A stretch of 53,168 bases of DNA from Pseudomonadota bacterium (lineage in GTDB: Bacteria > Myxococcota_A > Bradymonadia > Bradymonadales > GCA-2716585): assembly GCA_005804885.1 (NCBI GenBank), contig SYOX01000106.1, forward strand, positions 1 through 53,168. Reading direction: 5' to 3'. Below are positions 16,981 to 25,244 of this stretch, piece after piece. The notes under the pieces are model-generated. The model had not been told where the DNA came from. It saw only the letters and a list, made by a program, of their open reading frames with translations, and did no database searches. How positions within the stretch are numbered: position 1 is the first letter of the stretch; the number at the start of each line of letters is the position of its first letter. The position numbers and the translations under genes are program-made.

Positions 16981-19857
16981 CTAGCGCTGGAAGGCGTCGC
17001 GCGCCAGGCGGAAGCCGATCCCGGTGTTGCGGGCCATGCGCAGCACGCGGATGCGGCTGGCCAGCCGGCACCCCTTGGCGTCCTGGTTCCAGGCGCCGCC
17101 GCGCACGATGCAGGTCTGCGTGTCCGGGTGGGTCGGGCAGTCCGGGTCGGGCAGGTCCGCGACCCACTCGCGCACCCCCCCGGCCATGTCCCGGACCCCA
17201 TAAGGCCCCTCGTCGCAGCGGAAGACCCCGACAGGCTCGGGCTGGGCGTGCTCAGGGCGAGAGAAGAGCATCTTGCAGAAGGTGGGGTCGAAGTGGTTGC
17301 CCCAGGGGTAGGTGCGGCCGTCGGTGCCGCGGGCGGCCTTCTCCCACTCGGCCTCGGTCGGCAGGCGGTAGGTCACCTTGTCGCGCGCGCTGCGCCAGCG
17401 CGTATAGGCCAGCGCGTCGTCGAAGGAGACCCCGAAGACAGGCAGATCCCACTCGATGCCCCGGCCGGCGGGGTAGCGCTCGCGCGCCTTGCCCTCGATG
17501 ACGATCTCGTCGGGGACGAACATCTGGAGATCCGGATCGAAGCGCGCCAGCAGGCCGTCGCTGCCCCGAGATGAGGGCAGGAGCTGCCGGGCCGTGGCGG
17601 GGTCCTTGCGCCAGATGTCATTGACGCACTCGAGGTACTCGCGGAAGGTGACCGGGAAGCGCGCGATGAGCATCGCCTCGATGAAGGGCTCGGAGCGCTC
17701 CAGCGCGTCGAAGGCCTCCTCGTCCCCGCCCATGATGAACTCGCCGGCCGGCACGTAGACGAAGCCCTCGCCGATCTGATCGTCCGTCAGCAGGTCGACG
17801 ACGAGCTCCACCTCGGCGCAGCGCTCGACCAGCACCGGCATCTCCACCTTGCGAACCCCCTCCAGGCGCAAGGTCACCTGGTAGGTGCCCATCGGCAGCT
17901 GGAGGCCGTGGATCGGGGTCCGGCCCAGGTAGCGCGCCTCGCCGGCGACCTGTCGGCGCTCGTGACGCTCCAGCGGCTGCATGAAGACCTCGGCGCCCTC
18001 GGGGAAGGTCGCCAGCGTCAGCTCGCCGTGGCCCTGAAGCAGCGGCAGGTAGGTGCCGTCGTCGAACTGCCGGATCAGCGCGTCGAAGTAGATCACGTCG
18101 AGGATGTCGTTCTTGCGCTCGGCGAACTTGAAGCGCGACCAGTAGAGCTGCGCCATCCCCTGCCGCGCCGCCGTCAGGTCCGGATCGTAGGTCAGCGCCT
18201 GGGTGTAGGCCGTGACCGCCTCCCCGAAGGCCCGCGCCATGCGATGCCGGGCGGCCTGAACCTCATCCTGGAGCTTCCAGACGAGGCGCTTGCGCGAGAC
18301 CGGCTCCCAGTCCTCGACCGCGTCGGCGGCGTCCTTGGCCCGCCGCTCCAGCGTCTGGATCTCGCCCAGCGCTCGGAAGTAGGACTCGGCGTGGCGCGAC
18401 GCCAGCGTACAGCGCCGCCCGGCCTCTCGCGGCCGCAAGCCGTCCAGATAGACCTCGACGTCGGTGTAGAGGGAGCGGGCCGCCTGCGTGCGCTTCTTGC
18501 GATCCCCCTCCAGCGCCCGCATGCAGATGCCCTCGAGGTCCTCGGGGATCTGGCGCGCCGGCGCTCGCCGGCGCGGCGGCACGATGGGGTCGTTGACGAC
18601 CTTGACCATGACTTCGAAGGGCGTCTCGCCGTGAAAGGGCGGCTCCAGCGTCAGGATCTCGTAGAGGATCGCGCCGAGCGCGTAGACGTCGCTGAGGTCG
18701 TCGACCTTGTCCAGCTCGCCGCGGGCCTGCTCGGGCGGCATGTAGGCTGGCGTTCCGAGCGTGTGGCCGGGCTTGTGCTCCTCGCCGCCCTGCAGGAAGA
18801 GGTCCGTGACCACCTCCCGGCCCTGCACGTTGGCCAGCCCCCAGTCGGTCACCAGCACCTCGCCGAAGTCCCCGAGCATGATGTTGTCGGGCTTGAGGTC
18901 CCGGTGGACGACCCCCCGGACGTGGGCGAAGTGCAGCGCCTGGCAGACCTGGCGGAAGATGTTGAGCAGCCGCGTGAGCGTGTACTCCTCCTGGATCAGC
19001 TCGTCGCCGGCGCGCAAGCCCTGCAGGACCTCGCGCAGCGAGTGCCGCCGCACCTCCTTCATCGTGTAGTAGAGCCTGCCGTCGGCCAGCACCCCCATGT
19101 CGTAGACCGGGATGATGTTCGGGTGCTCAAGCTGCCCCGTCGTCTGGGCCTCGGCGATGAAGCGCTGGATCGTCTGGTTGCTCAGCGGCCCGCTCTCGAC
19201 CGGGCGGCTGAGGATCTTCATGGCCACCGTCCGGCCCAGATCCCGATCAAAGGCCCGCACCACCTGACCGCCGCCCCCGCGCCCAAGCTCCCGACCCAGC
19301 ACGTAGCGATCGCGGGTCACTCGCCCGCGCCCTGGCCGGACCATCGAGCCTGCCGAGGTGGCCCCTTCGGCGGGCTTCTGGAGGGGTCGCGCGTCGAGGG
19401 TCTCGGCGCGGCTCTCCTCTTCGACCGAAGGGACCTTGGCGATGGGCTGCTCCCCGCCGTGGCCCGCGTCGTTGGAGGGCTGGAGCGTGCGCAGGACGTC
19501 GGTCAGGCTGATGTCGGCGATGGGCAAGGGGCGCGGGACGCCGTGCGCGTTGACGTGCTCGAGGAACTCCTCGGTCGTCCGGGTCTTCTGCCAGGGCTCC
19601 TGCTCCCGGGCGCCGTTGTCAGGGCCGCCGCCCGACCCGCCGGATTCGCTCGACGCCAGGCGCTGGTTGACCTCCCAGTAGGCCAGCAGCACCGAGAGCT
19701 GCTCCTGGCTGACGAAGTGCCCGCCGACCCAGAAGTCCTCCGGCTCGACCTCGACGCCGGCTGAGAGCGCCATCGCCGCGCGGCACAGCGCGTCGACCGT
19801 GATCACCCCCAGCTCAAGGGCAATCTTCCCCAGCTCGATGTGGCCCTGTGTGTCCAT
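16981..19857 (-). CDS. Ser/Thr protein kinase fused to PEGA-like and formylglycine-generating-enzyme-fold domains
   Basis: 958 residues from ATG 19857 (MDTQGHIELG); the open frame continues upstream but without a ribosome site or family-like sequence. Residues 1-65 form a small helical module. The kinase domain is about 185-450: glycine loop LGRGGGG (191-197), Lys214, HRDLKPDN (318-325), DWG in place of DFG (338-340), and PPEQ (375-378). A helical/TPR-like region follows, then a PEGA-like segment (GELTLATFPEGAEVFM...PIHGLQLPMGTYQVTL). The C-terminal ~230 residues are an FGE-sulfatase fold (YVPAGEFIMGG, YRLPTEAEWEKAARG, DMAGGVREWV, RGGAWNQDAKGC). Only one of the two active-site Cys positions of true FGEs is present, so sulfatase maturation is unlikely. 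There is no membrane helix. Such fusions occur in myxobacteria, planctomycetes and chlamydial Pkn1. Confidence 0.9.
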   Translation of the reverse strand: MDTQGHIELGKIALELGVITVDALCRAAMALSAGVEVEPEDFWVGGHFVSQEQLSVLLAYWEVNQRLASSESGGSGGGPDNGAREQEPWQKTRTTEEFLEHVNAHGVPRPLPIADISLTDVLRTLQPSNDAGHGGEQPIAKVPSVEEESRAETLDARPLQKPAEGATSAGSMVRPGRGRVTRDRYVLGRELGRGGGGQVVRAFDRDLGRTVAMKILSRPVESGPLSNQTIQRFIAEAQTTGQLEHPNIIPVYDMGVLADGRLYYTMKEVRRHSLREVLQGLRAGDELIQEEYTLTRLLNIFRQVCQALHFAHVRGVVHRDLKPDNIMLGDFGEVLVTDWGLANVQGREVVTDLFLQGGEEHKPGHTLGTPAYMPPEQARGELDKVDDLSDVYALGAILYEILTLEPPFHGETPFEVMVKVVNDPIVPPRRRAPARQIPEDLEGICMRALEGDRKKRTQAARSLYTDVEVYLDGLRPREAGRRCTLASRHAESYFRALGEIQTLERRAKDAADAVEDWEPVSRKRLVWKLQDEVQAARHRMARAFGEAVTAYTQALTYDPDLTAARQGMAQLYWSRFKFAERKNDILDVIYFDALIRQFDDGTYLPLLQGHGELTLATFPEGAEVFMQPLERHERRQVAGEARYLGRTPIHGLQLPMGTYQVTLRLEGVRKVEMPVLVERCAEVELVVDLLTDDQIGEGFVYVPAGEFIMGGDEEAFDALERSEPFIEAMLIARFPVTFREYLECVNDIWRKDPATARQLLPSSRGSDGLLARFDPDLQMFVPDEIVIEGKARERYPAGRGIEWDLPVFGVSFDDALAYTRWRSARDKVTYRLPTEAEWEKAARGTDGRTYPWGNHFDPTFCKMLFSRPEHAQPEPVGVFRCDEGPYGVRDMAGGVREWVADLPDPDCPTHPDTQTCIVRGGAWNQDAKGCRLASRIRVLRMARNTGIGFRLARDAFQR

Positions 19858-20015
19858 CCTTGACCCGCCACCGCATGCGGCACAGCGCCGCGCCCCCTCA
19901 TTAAAGGCCGGGACGCCCGTCGCCGCAAATTCTACCCCCGAGTCCGACCCGCGGCCATCCTCGGAGGGCCTCAAGCGGCAAACACTCCATGAAGTGAACA
20001 ATTGAACGGATGAGC

Positions 20016-20043
20016 TTGATCTGTCGAGGAGAGGCTTTATCTT
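20016..20043 (+). promoter_or_regulatory. Possible sigma-70 promoter for a short leader or small RNA
   Basis: TTGATC (20016-20021) and TATCTT (20038-20043) are separated by 16 bases. They sit in the divergent gap between the kinase gene and the acyl-ligase-like gene, upstream of a terminator at 20099. Matches are imperfect. Confidence 0.3.
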
Positions 20044-20049
20044 GGTCCA

Positions 20050-20137
20050 GTGCGTGTCACGAGATGATGGCGCTTTCGACACCATCGCGCTTCACCCGAA
20101 CCCCGGTCTGGAACCAGATCGGGGTTTGGTTTTTCTT
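20050..20137 (+). ncRNA. Candidate small RNA or attenuated leader, about 85-90 nt
   Basis: The stretch starts just after a possible promoter, contains a small hairpin (ATGG..CCAT, about 20066-20084), and ends in a strong intrinsic terminator. It lies about 110 bases before the next start codon and fits the shape of an independent small RNA or a leader with premature termination. No known RNA family was recognised. Confidence 0.35.
20099..20137 (+). terminator. Intrinsic terminator upstream of a gene
   Basis: The arms 20099-20111 and 20114-20126 pair over 13 bases with one G-U pair, followed by TTTGGTTTTTCTT. It is in an unusual place: in front of the acyl-ligase-like gene rather than after a gene, which suggests attenuation or a small RNA end. 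Confidence 0.7.
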
Positions 20138-20246
20138 GCCGTCCGAGGTGGAACAGGTCGCCGATTCGCATCATGATAGAACAACGATGCTTGATGAGGA
20201 GGCCGATCGCCCTGGGCGACAGGCTGCCAGAGGAGGGCGCAAGGAA

Positions 20247-21362
20247 GTGAGTCTGGGCAAGATGTTCTGGGAGCTGCTGCGCAAGCGCGGCGATCAGGTG
20301 GCGCTGATCAAGGCGCAGGTGCGGACGGACGGGCGCCTTGAGGCCGTGGAGTGGTCGTCGGATCGGGTCCAGGCCACGGCGGTGCGCCTGGCGTTGAGCC
20401 TCAAGCGGCAGGGGCTGGGGCCGGGTCAGCGTGTGCTGATGGCGTGCACGACGAACGCCGAGGCTCTGGTCGTGGCGCTGTCGGTGTGGATGCTCGGGGG
20501 CGTGACGGTGCACCTGGAGCCGGGGCTGGAGGCTGGCCTGCTGACCCAGGCGCTCGAGCGCAGCAAGGCGAGCTGGGTGGTGATCGACAAGCTGCGGACG
20601 CTGGGGGCGCTGGAGGTGGCCTCGGGGGCGTCGGTGGCCGAGGCGCAGATCCTGCTGCTGGATCCGACCCAGGAGGCCGGCAAGGCCGCGCGGGTGTCGA
20701 GCTACAAGGACGCCGTCGAGGAGGGCAAGCGGCTCCAGGTCACGGGCCTGAGCGCGCTGGCGCGGGGCATGTTCGAGATCCCCGACGACGCCCGCGCGAT
20801 GATCCTCTACTGGGCTCAGGACGAGGGGGGTCTGGGGGCGGCGGCGCTGGCCCACTCGGAGATGCTGACCGCCATGGCGCCGCTGCCCTTGAGCTGGGGG
20901 CTCAAGGCCGGCGAGGTCGTCTTCATGGAGGCGGATCTGGGCAGCCGGGCGGCGGTGCTGACGACCTTGCGGCTGCTGCACGAGGGGATGGCGATGGCCT
21001 TCGCCGCCCCCGATCGGCTGCTCGAGAGCGCCCAGCTGACCCGGCCCGTGGCGCTGCTGCTCGACCCTGAGGACCTCGACGGGCTTCTGGAGGCGCTGGA
21101 TCGGGCCTTGAACGAGACCGCGGTGCGCGCGCGCTTGCGGCAAGGGCTCGACTGGGTGGGCCGCCAGAGGCGTCAGCAGGACGCGCTGACCAAGGTCGTC
21201 GGTCGGATGGACGGGTGGCTGGAGCGCAAGCTCGCCGACGAGCTCGTCAAGGGCCTCGGCGGCAACCTCAGGATGGTCTGGAGCCCCCAGCGGCCGCTGG
21301 GCCAGGACGCCGCGGCCTTGATCGCCAGCGCCGGGATCGCGGCGGTGGAGGGGACGCCTTGA
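20247..21362 (+). CDS. Truncated, catalytically degenerate acyl-CoA ligase-like (ANL) protein
   Basis: 371 residues from GTG 20247, with AGGAGG at 20231-20236; an ATG at 20187 has no ribosome site. The N-terminus follows long-chain acyl-CoA synthetases (FWELLRKRGDQVALI, LKRQGLGPGQRVLMACTTN). The phosphate-binding loop is lost: where ANL enzymes have 'YTSGTTGxPKG' this protein reads YWAQDEGGLGAA (188-199). It then stops where the family continues with 'EGYGLTE' (here VEGTP then stop), so the adenylate-forming second half is missing. The frame is clean, so it may be a maintained pseudo-enzyme. Its stop overlaps the start of the HEAT lipoprotein gene, so the two are co-translated. Confidence 0.75.
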   Translation: MSLGKMFWELLRKRGDQVALIKAQVRTDGRLEAVEWSSDRVQATAVRLALSLKRQGLGPGQRVLMACTTNAEALVVALSVWMLGGVTVHLEPGLEAGLLTQALERSKASWVVIDKLRTLGALEVASGASVAEAQILLLDPTQEAGKAARVSSYKDAVEEGKRLQVTGLSALARGMFEIPDDARAMILYWAQDEGGLGAAALAHSEMLTAMAPLPLSWGLKAGEVVFMEADLGSRAAVLTTLRLLHEGMAMAFAAPDRLLESAQLTRPVALLLDPEDLDGLLEALDRALNETAVRARLRQGLDWVGRQRRQQDALTKVVGRMDGWLERKLADELVKGLGGNLRMVWSPQRPLGQDAAALIASAGIAAVEGTP

Positions 21363-22384
21363 GGGTCAAGCGCCCATCGCGCGCCTGCGGTGCCTCAAGT
21401 CGGCGAGGAGGCCGGTGGGGTCGCCCGGCCTCGGGGCGCCGCCTCAGCGCCCTGATCGCCGCCGGGCTCGTCGCGCTGCTCGGGTTCGGGTCGGCGTGCA
21501 AGCCGGAGGTCATGTCCACCGGCGGCGCCGAGGGCTCGGAGGAGGCGCCCGGCTCCGACAAGCCGGCCGAGGCCGCCAGCCCGCTGCCGCTGAAGCTGCT
21601 CAAGGTCAAGATCGAGGCCGCCGCGCCCTTGGAGAAGGGTCCGACGCTGGCTCAGGTCGAGTCCTGGGTCTCTGGCGGGCTGCTGGCCGAGCCTGAGTTC
21701 GTCGCCCCGGTCGAGGGGCCAGGGGCCTCCGGGCAGATCAAGGGCAGCTTCCGCGCCGGCCACCAGCTGGCGCAGGACGACAGCGGCAAGCGGCTCGGCG
21801 CCGTCTACCTCCTCATCAAGTTCAGCGGCCAGGACTCGGGAGGTCGGGCGCTGGAGCCCTTCTCGACCGAGGCCTTCGTCGGCGAGGCGCTGCCGGAGGG
21901 GAAGGACCCGGACGAGGCGCTGGCGGCCTTCGTCGAGCAGATCTGCGCCGAGGTGGCCGGGGATCTCTCGCGCCAGATCCGCGCGAAGTACAGCGACGAC
22001 GAGGGCCTCGTCGGCTTCCTGGCCGCGCGCGAGGATCTGGCCCTGCTCAAGCCCGCGATCATGGAGGCCCGCGCCCGCAAGCTGCGCGCCGCCGCCCCCC
22101 ACCTCAAGGCGCTGCTGACCCACGACGAGCGAGACATCGTCAACCTGGCCGCCAGCGCGCTCGGGGACGTCGGCGCCCGCACGGACGTCCCGGCGCTGAT
22201 CGACTGCGGCAGCCGCGTCTCCCCCATCGACCGGCTGCCCGTGCTCTACGCGCTGGGCCAGATCGGCGGCCCCGAGGCCGCCCTCTACCTGGAGACGCTG
22301 GCCGCCAGCGTGGACGAGCCGGCCCTCAAGCAGGCCGTCGAGCAGGCGCTCGGCCGCGCCCGACGACCGCCCGGCGCCCCCTGA
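21359..22384 (+). CDS. HEAT-repeat lipoprotein
   Basis: 341 residues from TTG 21359, which overlaps the upstream stop codon (TTGA); GGAGGGG lies 5 bases before it. Arg-rich N-terminus, hydrophobic segment and Cys in FGSACKPE give a probable lipoprotein signal. The middle (about 95-215) has mixed strands and helices. The C-terminus has HEAT-like repeats (LLTHDERDIVNLAASALGDVG, DRLPVLYALGQIGGPEAA, PALKQAVEQALGRA). Likely a scaffold at the periplasmic side. Its partner is probably the product of the gene translationally coupled to it. Confidence 0.75.
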   Translation: MRVKRPSRACGASSRRGGRWGRPASGRRLSALIAAGLVALLGFGSACKPEVMSTGGAEGSEEAPGSDKPAEAASPLPLKLLKVKIEAAAPLEKGPTLAQVESWVSGGLLAEPEFVAPVEGPGASGQIKGSFRAGHQLAQDDSGKRLGAVYLLIKFSGQDSGGRALEPFSTEAFVGEALPEGKDPDEALAAFVEQICAEVAGDLSRQIRAKYSDDEGLVGFLAAREDLALLKPAIMEARARKLRAAAPHLKALLTHDERDIVNLAASALGDVGARTDVPALIDCGSRVSPIDRLPVLYALGQIGGPEAALYLETLAASVDEPALKQAVEQALGRARRPPGAP

Positions 22385-22464
22385 TACGGAACCACGTTTG
22401 AACCACTTTCATCTTGGGCTTAATGGTGGCCTAAAATGTAAGTGGCTTGAGCGTGGTTCCGTAT
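22384..22464. repeat. Long imperfect hairpin with 25-bp arms after an operon
   Basis: The arms 22384-22408 and 22440-22464 match at 21 of 25 positions; the outer 13 bases (ATACGGAACCACG / CGTGGTTCCGTAT) are perfect. It begins at the last base of the HEAT lipoprotein stop codon. There is no T-tract, so it may act as a factor-dependent stop, an mRNA-stabilising stem, or a mobile inverted repeat. The rest of the gap to 22696 shows no gene. Confidence 0.6.
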
Positions 22465-22696
22465 GACTCGGAGCCCGGTCGGACAGGGCTCCCTTCAACA
22501 CAGGGTCCGATGACGTCGCCCGGCTCGGTCCCCTCTCGGAAGCTGTCCGGAAACCCGGGCCGTCGTGTGGGGTCCCAAGCAGCCATCTGCGGCCCGGCCT
22601 CGGCCGGTCAGGGCGCCGCCCACGCGCAACCATGCACACTTATAAGCATTTCCACGTTTTCAGATCGCCTTGCCAGGCAGCCTCTCGGACGGGCGC

Positions 22697-23152
22697 TCAA
22701 CCCGGCGCGCGGCCGCGCCGAGTCCGGCCGATGACGGGGCGCTCCTCGATGGACTCCCTGACGTAATCGAAGCCGAGCCAGCCGAGGCTCTCGGCGAAGG
22801 CCAGCTCGGCGAAGGACTTCAGCTCCGGGGGGACCTGAAAGCCCAGCTCCAGCAAGAGCCCGGCGGCCCGGCGGCTCCTGTGGTGGGCCAGCATGATCAG
22901 CACCCGCTCCCAGGTGTCCACGTCCGCGCCGTCGACCTCCTGGACCAGATCGTCCAGATCCGCCTCCGGCCAGTCGTGCAGCCCGCCGGGCAGGAGGTCG
23001 TGGAGCTCCAGGTAGCGCTCGGCCACCCGGAGCGAGATCGGCACGACCATCACCGCCCCCGTCGGCTCGCACACCGTCGCGAAGCGCACCACCTCTTCCC
23101 CCCCTCGCCTGTGGCTCGGGCACTCTCCCTCGATCATGACGTCGCGGCTCAT
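22697..23152 (-). CDS. Conserved-looking acidic protein of unknown function
   Basis: 151 residues from ATG 23152, chosen because GGGAGGCG precedes it; the frame stays open for 70 codons upstream without protein-like sequence. It starts MSRDVMIEGECPSH with a lone CxxH, has VVMVVP-like strands, and a helical C-terminal half (RAAGLLLELGFQVPPELKSF, ESLGWLGFDYVRESIEERP). I do not recognise it. It is divergent from the Rieske gene (136-base gap), so they may share regulation. Confidence 0.55.
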   Translation of the reverse strand: MSRDVMIEGECPSHRRGGEEVVRFATVCEPTGAVMVVPISLRVAERYLELHDLLPGGLHDWPEADLDDLVQEVDGADVDTWERVLIMLAHHRSRRAAGLLLELGFQVPPELKSFAELAFAESLGWLGFDYVRESIEERPVIGRTRRGRAPG

Positions 23153-23288
23153 CTCGCCTCCCTTGCGGTCACCGACGGGCGCGGTTGTCGGGCACAACCT
23201 GAGCGATGTTGCCAACTTGCCGCGGGGTGCCGATAATCGGGCGCCCTCGCGAGGTCTCGCAGGGCGTCCTTGAACCCCGGTGGAGGCG

Positions 23289-23645
23289 ATGGGCGACGAG
23301 AAGCGCTGGGTCCGGCTCTGTGGCCTCTTCGACCTGCCGATCCGCGGCGGCCGCCTCTTCAAGGCTGCCGGAGGTGGAAAGCGGGACGTGCTCGTCTTCC
23401 GGCTCGAAGGCGGCGCGCTGAGGGCCTACGACGCGGCCTGCCCCCACGCCGGGGCGCTGCTGCGCCCCGAGAACGAGATGAGCGGAACCCTGATCTGCTT
23501 CTTGCACCACTGGCGCTTTGACGTGGCCACGGGCGGCTGCGTGGACGTGCCCCAGCGCCCGCTGGTGGCCTACGAGGTCGAGGCGCGGGGCATGGACATC
23601 ATGCTCGCGCTGACCGACGGGGCAGGGGGCGTCGCCGCCCCGTGA
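23289..23645 (+). CDS. Rieske [2Fe-2S] ferredoxin-like protein
   Basis: 118 residues from ATG 23289; a GTG three codons earlier is an equal candidate. The Rieske motifs are C51-x-H53 (CPHAG) and C70-x-x-H73 (CFLHHWRF), which bind the 2Fe-2S cluster. It is short and soluble, with the size of the ferredoxin components of NirD/BphF type rather than a membrane bc1 subunit. No oxygenase or reductase partner is next to it. It is followed by the E2 gene after 135 bases, with its own ribosome site. Confidence 0.88.
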   Translation: MGDEKRWVRLCGLFDLPIRGGRLFKAAGGGKRDVLVFRLEGGALRAYDAACPHAGALLRPENEMSGTLICFLHHWRFDVATGGCVDVPQRPLVAYEVEARGMDIMLALTDGAGGVAAP

Positions 23646-23780
23646 GGCGCCCAGGGGAGGCGGCCTCGGCGAGGCGACCCCGTCAGGGCGGGATCGGAGG
23701 CGGTTGACGCGCCGGAGCTTTGCGTTTAAATGGTGGGCCGCGCCGCGCTGGCGCGAGGGGATTATTCAGGGAGGGAGTTC

Positions 23781-25076
23781 ATGTCTTCGCAGACCGTTGT
23801 CATGCCTCAGCTCGGCGAGTCCGTCATGGAGGGCGTGGTGATCCGATGGTTCGTCCAGGAGGGCGCACCCGTCGCCGTCGACACGCCGCTGTGCGAGGTG
23901 GAGACGGATAAGGCCAGCGTCGAGATCCCCTCCCCGATGGAGGGCTACGTGGCCCGCTATCTGGTGAACCTCAACGATCTGGTCGAGGTCGGCAATGCGC
24001 TGGTCGAGATCACCAGCGAGCGTCCCCAGGGCGCCGCCGCCGCCGAGCCCAGGAGCTCGGCCGCGGCGACCCCGGCGCCCCTGCTCGGCGTCGCGGCGCC
24101 TGCGGCGGTCAGGGCGGCGGCCCCGGCGAGCGCCAGCATCAACCTGAGCGATCCGGTCTTTGCCGCGCCAGCGCAGGTGGCCGCCCCCGCGATGGGATCC
24201 CCGATGCAGAGCGGGGGGCCGGCCCAGTGGACGCACCTGGCGACGATGGCGACCGCCGCGCCCGCCGCGGCCCCGTCCCCCAAGGACACGGGGGCGGCCT
24301 CGAAGGCCGAGCGGTGGATCCCCTTCGGGCACCCGGAGGGCGCCAAGGCCTACCGCTACCCGCAGCCGACGGTCGAGGAGGGCGACAAGGTCGAGAAGTT
24401 CAGCCGTCGCCGCCAGATGATCGCCGAGCACATGGTCATCAGCCAGGCCGTCTCGCCGCACGTGGTGACGGTGGCCGAGGTCGACATGACCGAGCTGGTC
24501 CGGCTGCGCGACGCCCACAAGGAGCGCTTGAAGTCGCAAAGGATCAGCCTGACCTTCCTGGCCTTCATCCTCAAGGCGACGGTCGAGGCGCTCGGGGAGT
24601 TCCCCGCGATGAACGCGGTCGTCGGCGACGGGGTGGCCATCCTCAAGAGCCGGATCAACCTCGGCTGCGCGGTCGAGACCGAGGCCGGGCTGGTCGTCCC
24701 CGTCATCCGCGACGCGGGCCAGTACAACGTCATCGGGCTGGCCGGCGCCCTCACGCGGCTGGCGGCCAGGGCGCGCGAGGGGGTGCTTGAGCCGGACGAC
24801 GTCACCGGGGGCACCTTCACGGTCTCGAACCCCGGCCTCAAGGGCAACCTCTACGGCGGCGCGATCATCAACCAGCCCCAGGTCGGCATCGTCCGCATCG
24901 GCGAGATCAAGAAGCGGCCGATGGTGATCCAGCGCGATGGCGAGGACGTCATCGCGATCCGGCACATGATGTACGTGGCGCTGTCCTACGATCACCGCGT
25001 GGTCGACGGCGTGACCGGCAACAGCTTCCTCTTCCGCATCCGGGAGCTGCTTGAGCAGGCCCGCTTCCAGGTCTGA
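23781..25076 (+). CDS. 2-oxoacid dehydrogenase E2 (dihydrolipoamide acyltransferase), no visible E1/E3-binding domain
   Basis: 431 residues from ATG 23781 (GGGAGGGAG upstream). Lipoyl domain 1-80 with Lys44 in VETDKASVEIPSP. A long Ala/Pro/Ser linker covers about 85-190. The catalytic acyltransferase domain (about 205-431) ends with ALSYDHRVVDG, which carries the His and Asp of the active site. Normal E2 proteins have a ~35-residue peripheral-subunit-binding domain between lipoyl and catalytic domains; none is recognisable here. E1 and E3 genes are also absent from the neighbourhood. It could serve pyruvate, branched-chain or another oxoacid complex encoded elsewhere. Confidence 0.9.
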   Translation: MSSQTVVMPQLGESVMEGVVIRWFVQEGAPVAVDTPLCEVETDKASVEIPSPMEGYVARYLVNLNDLVEVGNALVEITSERPQGAAAAEPRSSAAATPAPLLGVAAPAAVRAAAPASASINLSDPVFAAPAQVAAPAMGSPMQSGGPAQWTHLATMATAAPAAAPSPKDTGAASKAERWIPFGHPEGAKAYRYPQPTVEEGDKVEKFSRRRQMIAEHMVISQAVSPHVVTVAEVDMTELVRLRDAHKERLKSQRISLTFLAFILKATVEALGEFPAMNAVVGDGVAILKSRINLGCAVETEAGLVVPVIRDAGQYNVIGLAGALTRLAARAREGVLEPDDVTGGTFTVSNPGLKGNLYGGAIINQPQVGIVRIGEIKKRPMVIQRDGEDVIAIRHMMYVALSYDHRVVDGVTGNSFLFRIRELLEQARFQV

Positions 25077-25244
25077 GCGCCCCTCCCTGGGCGCGCCCGC
25101 TCTGCCCGACGCAGGGTTGGGCCGCCGAGTCGCCCCGCCTTCCTCCCTTCATGACCCATTGAGCCCGACCCCGCCGGGGTGAATAGCCGCGCGCCCGGGG
25201 CGTCGAAGGCCCTGGGCCGCGCCACTTTTGAGGATGGGGGGAGG

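Noticed and set aside
19858..20085. N-terminal extension of the kinase (76 more codons to 20085)
   Set aside because: It would overlap the candidate small-RNA region, lacks a ribosome site, and has no family-like sequence; MDTQGHIELG at 19857 is the better start.
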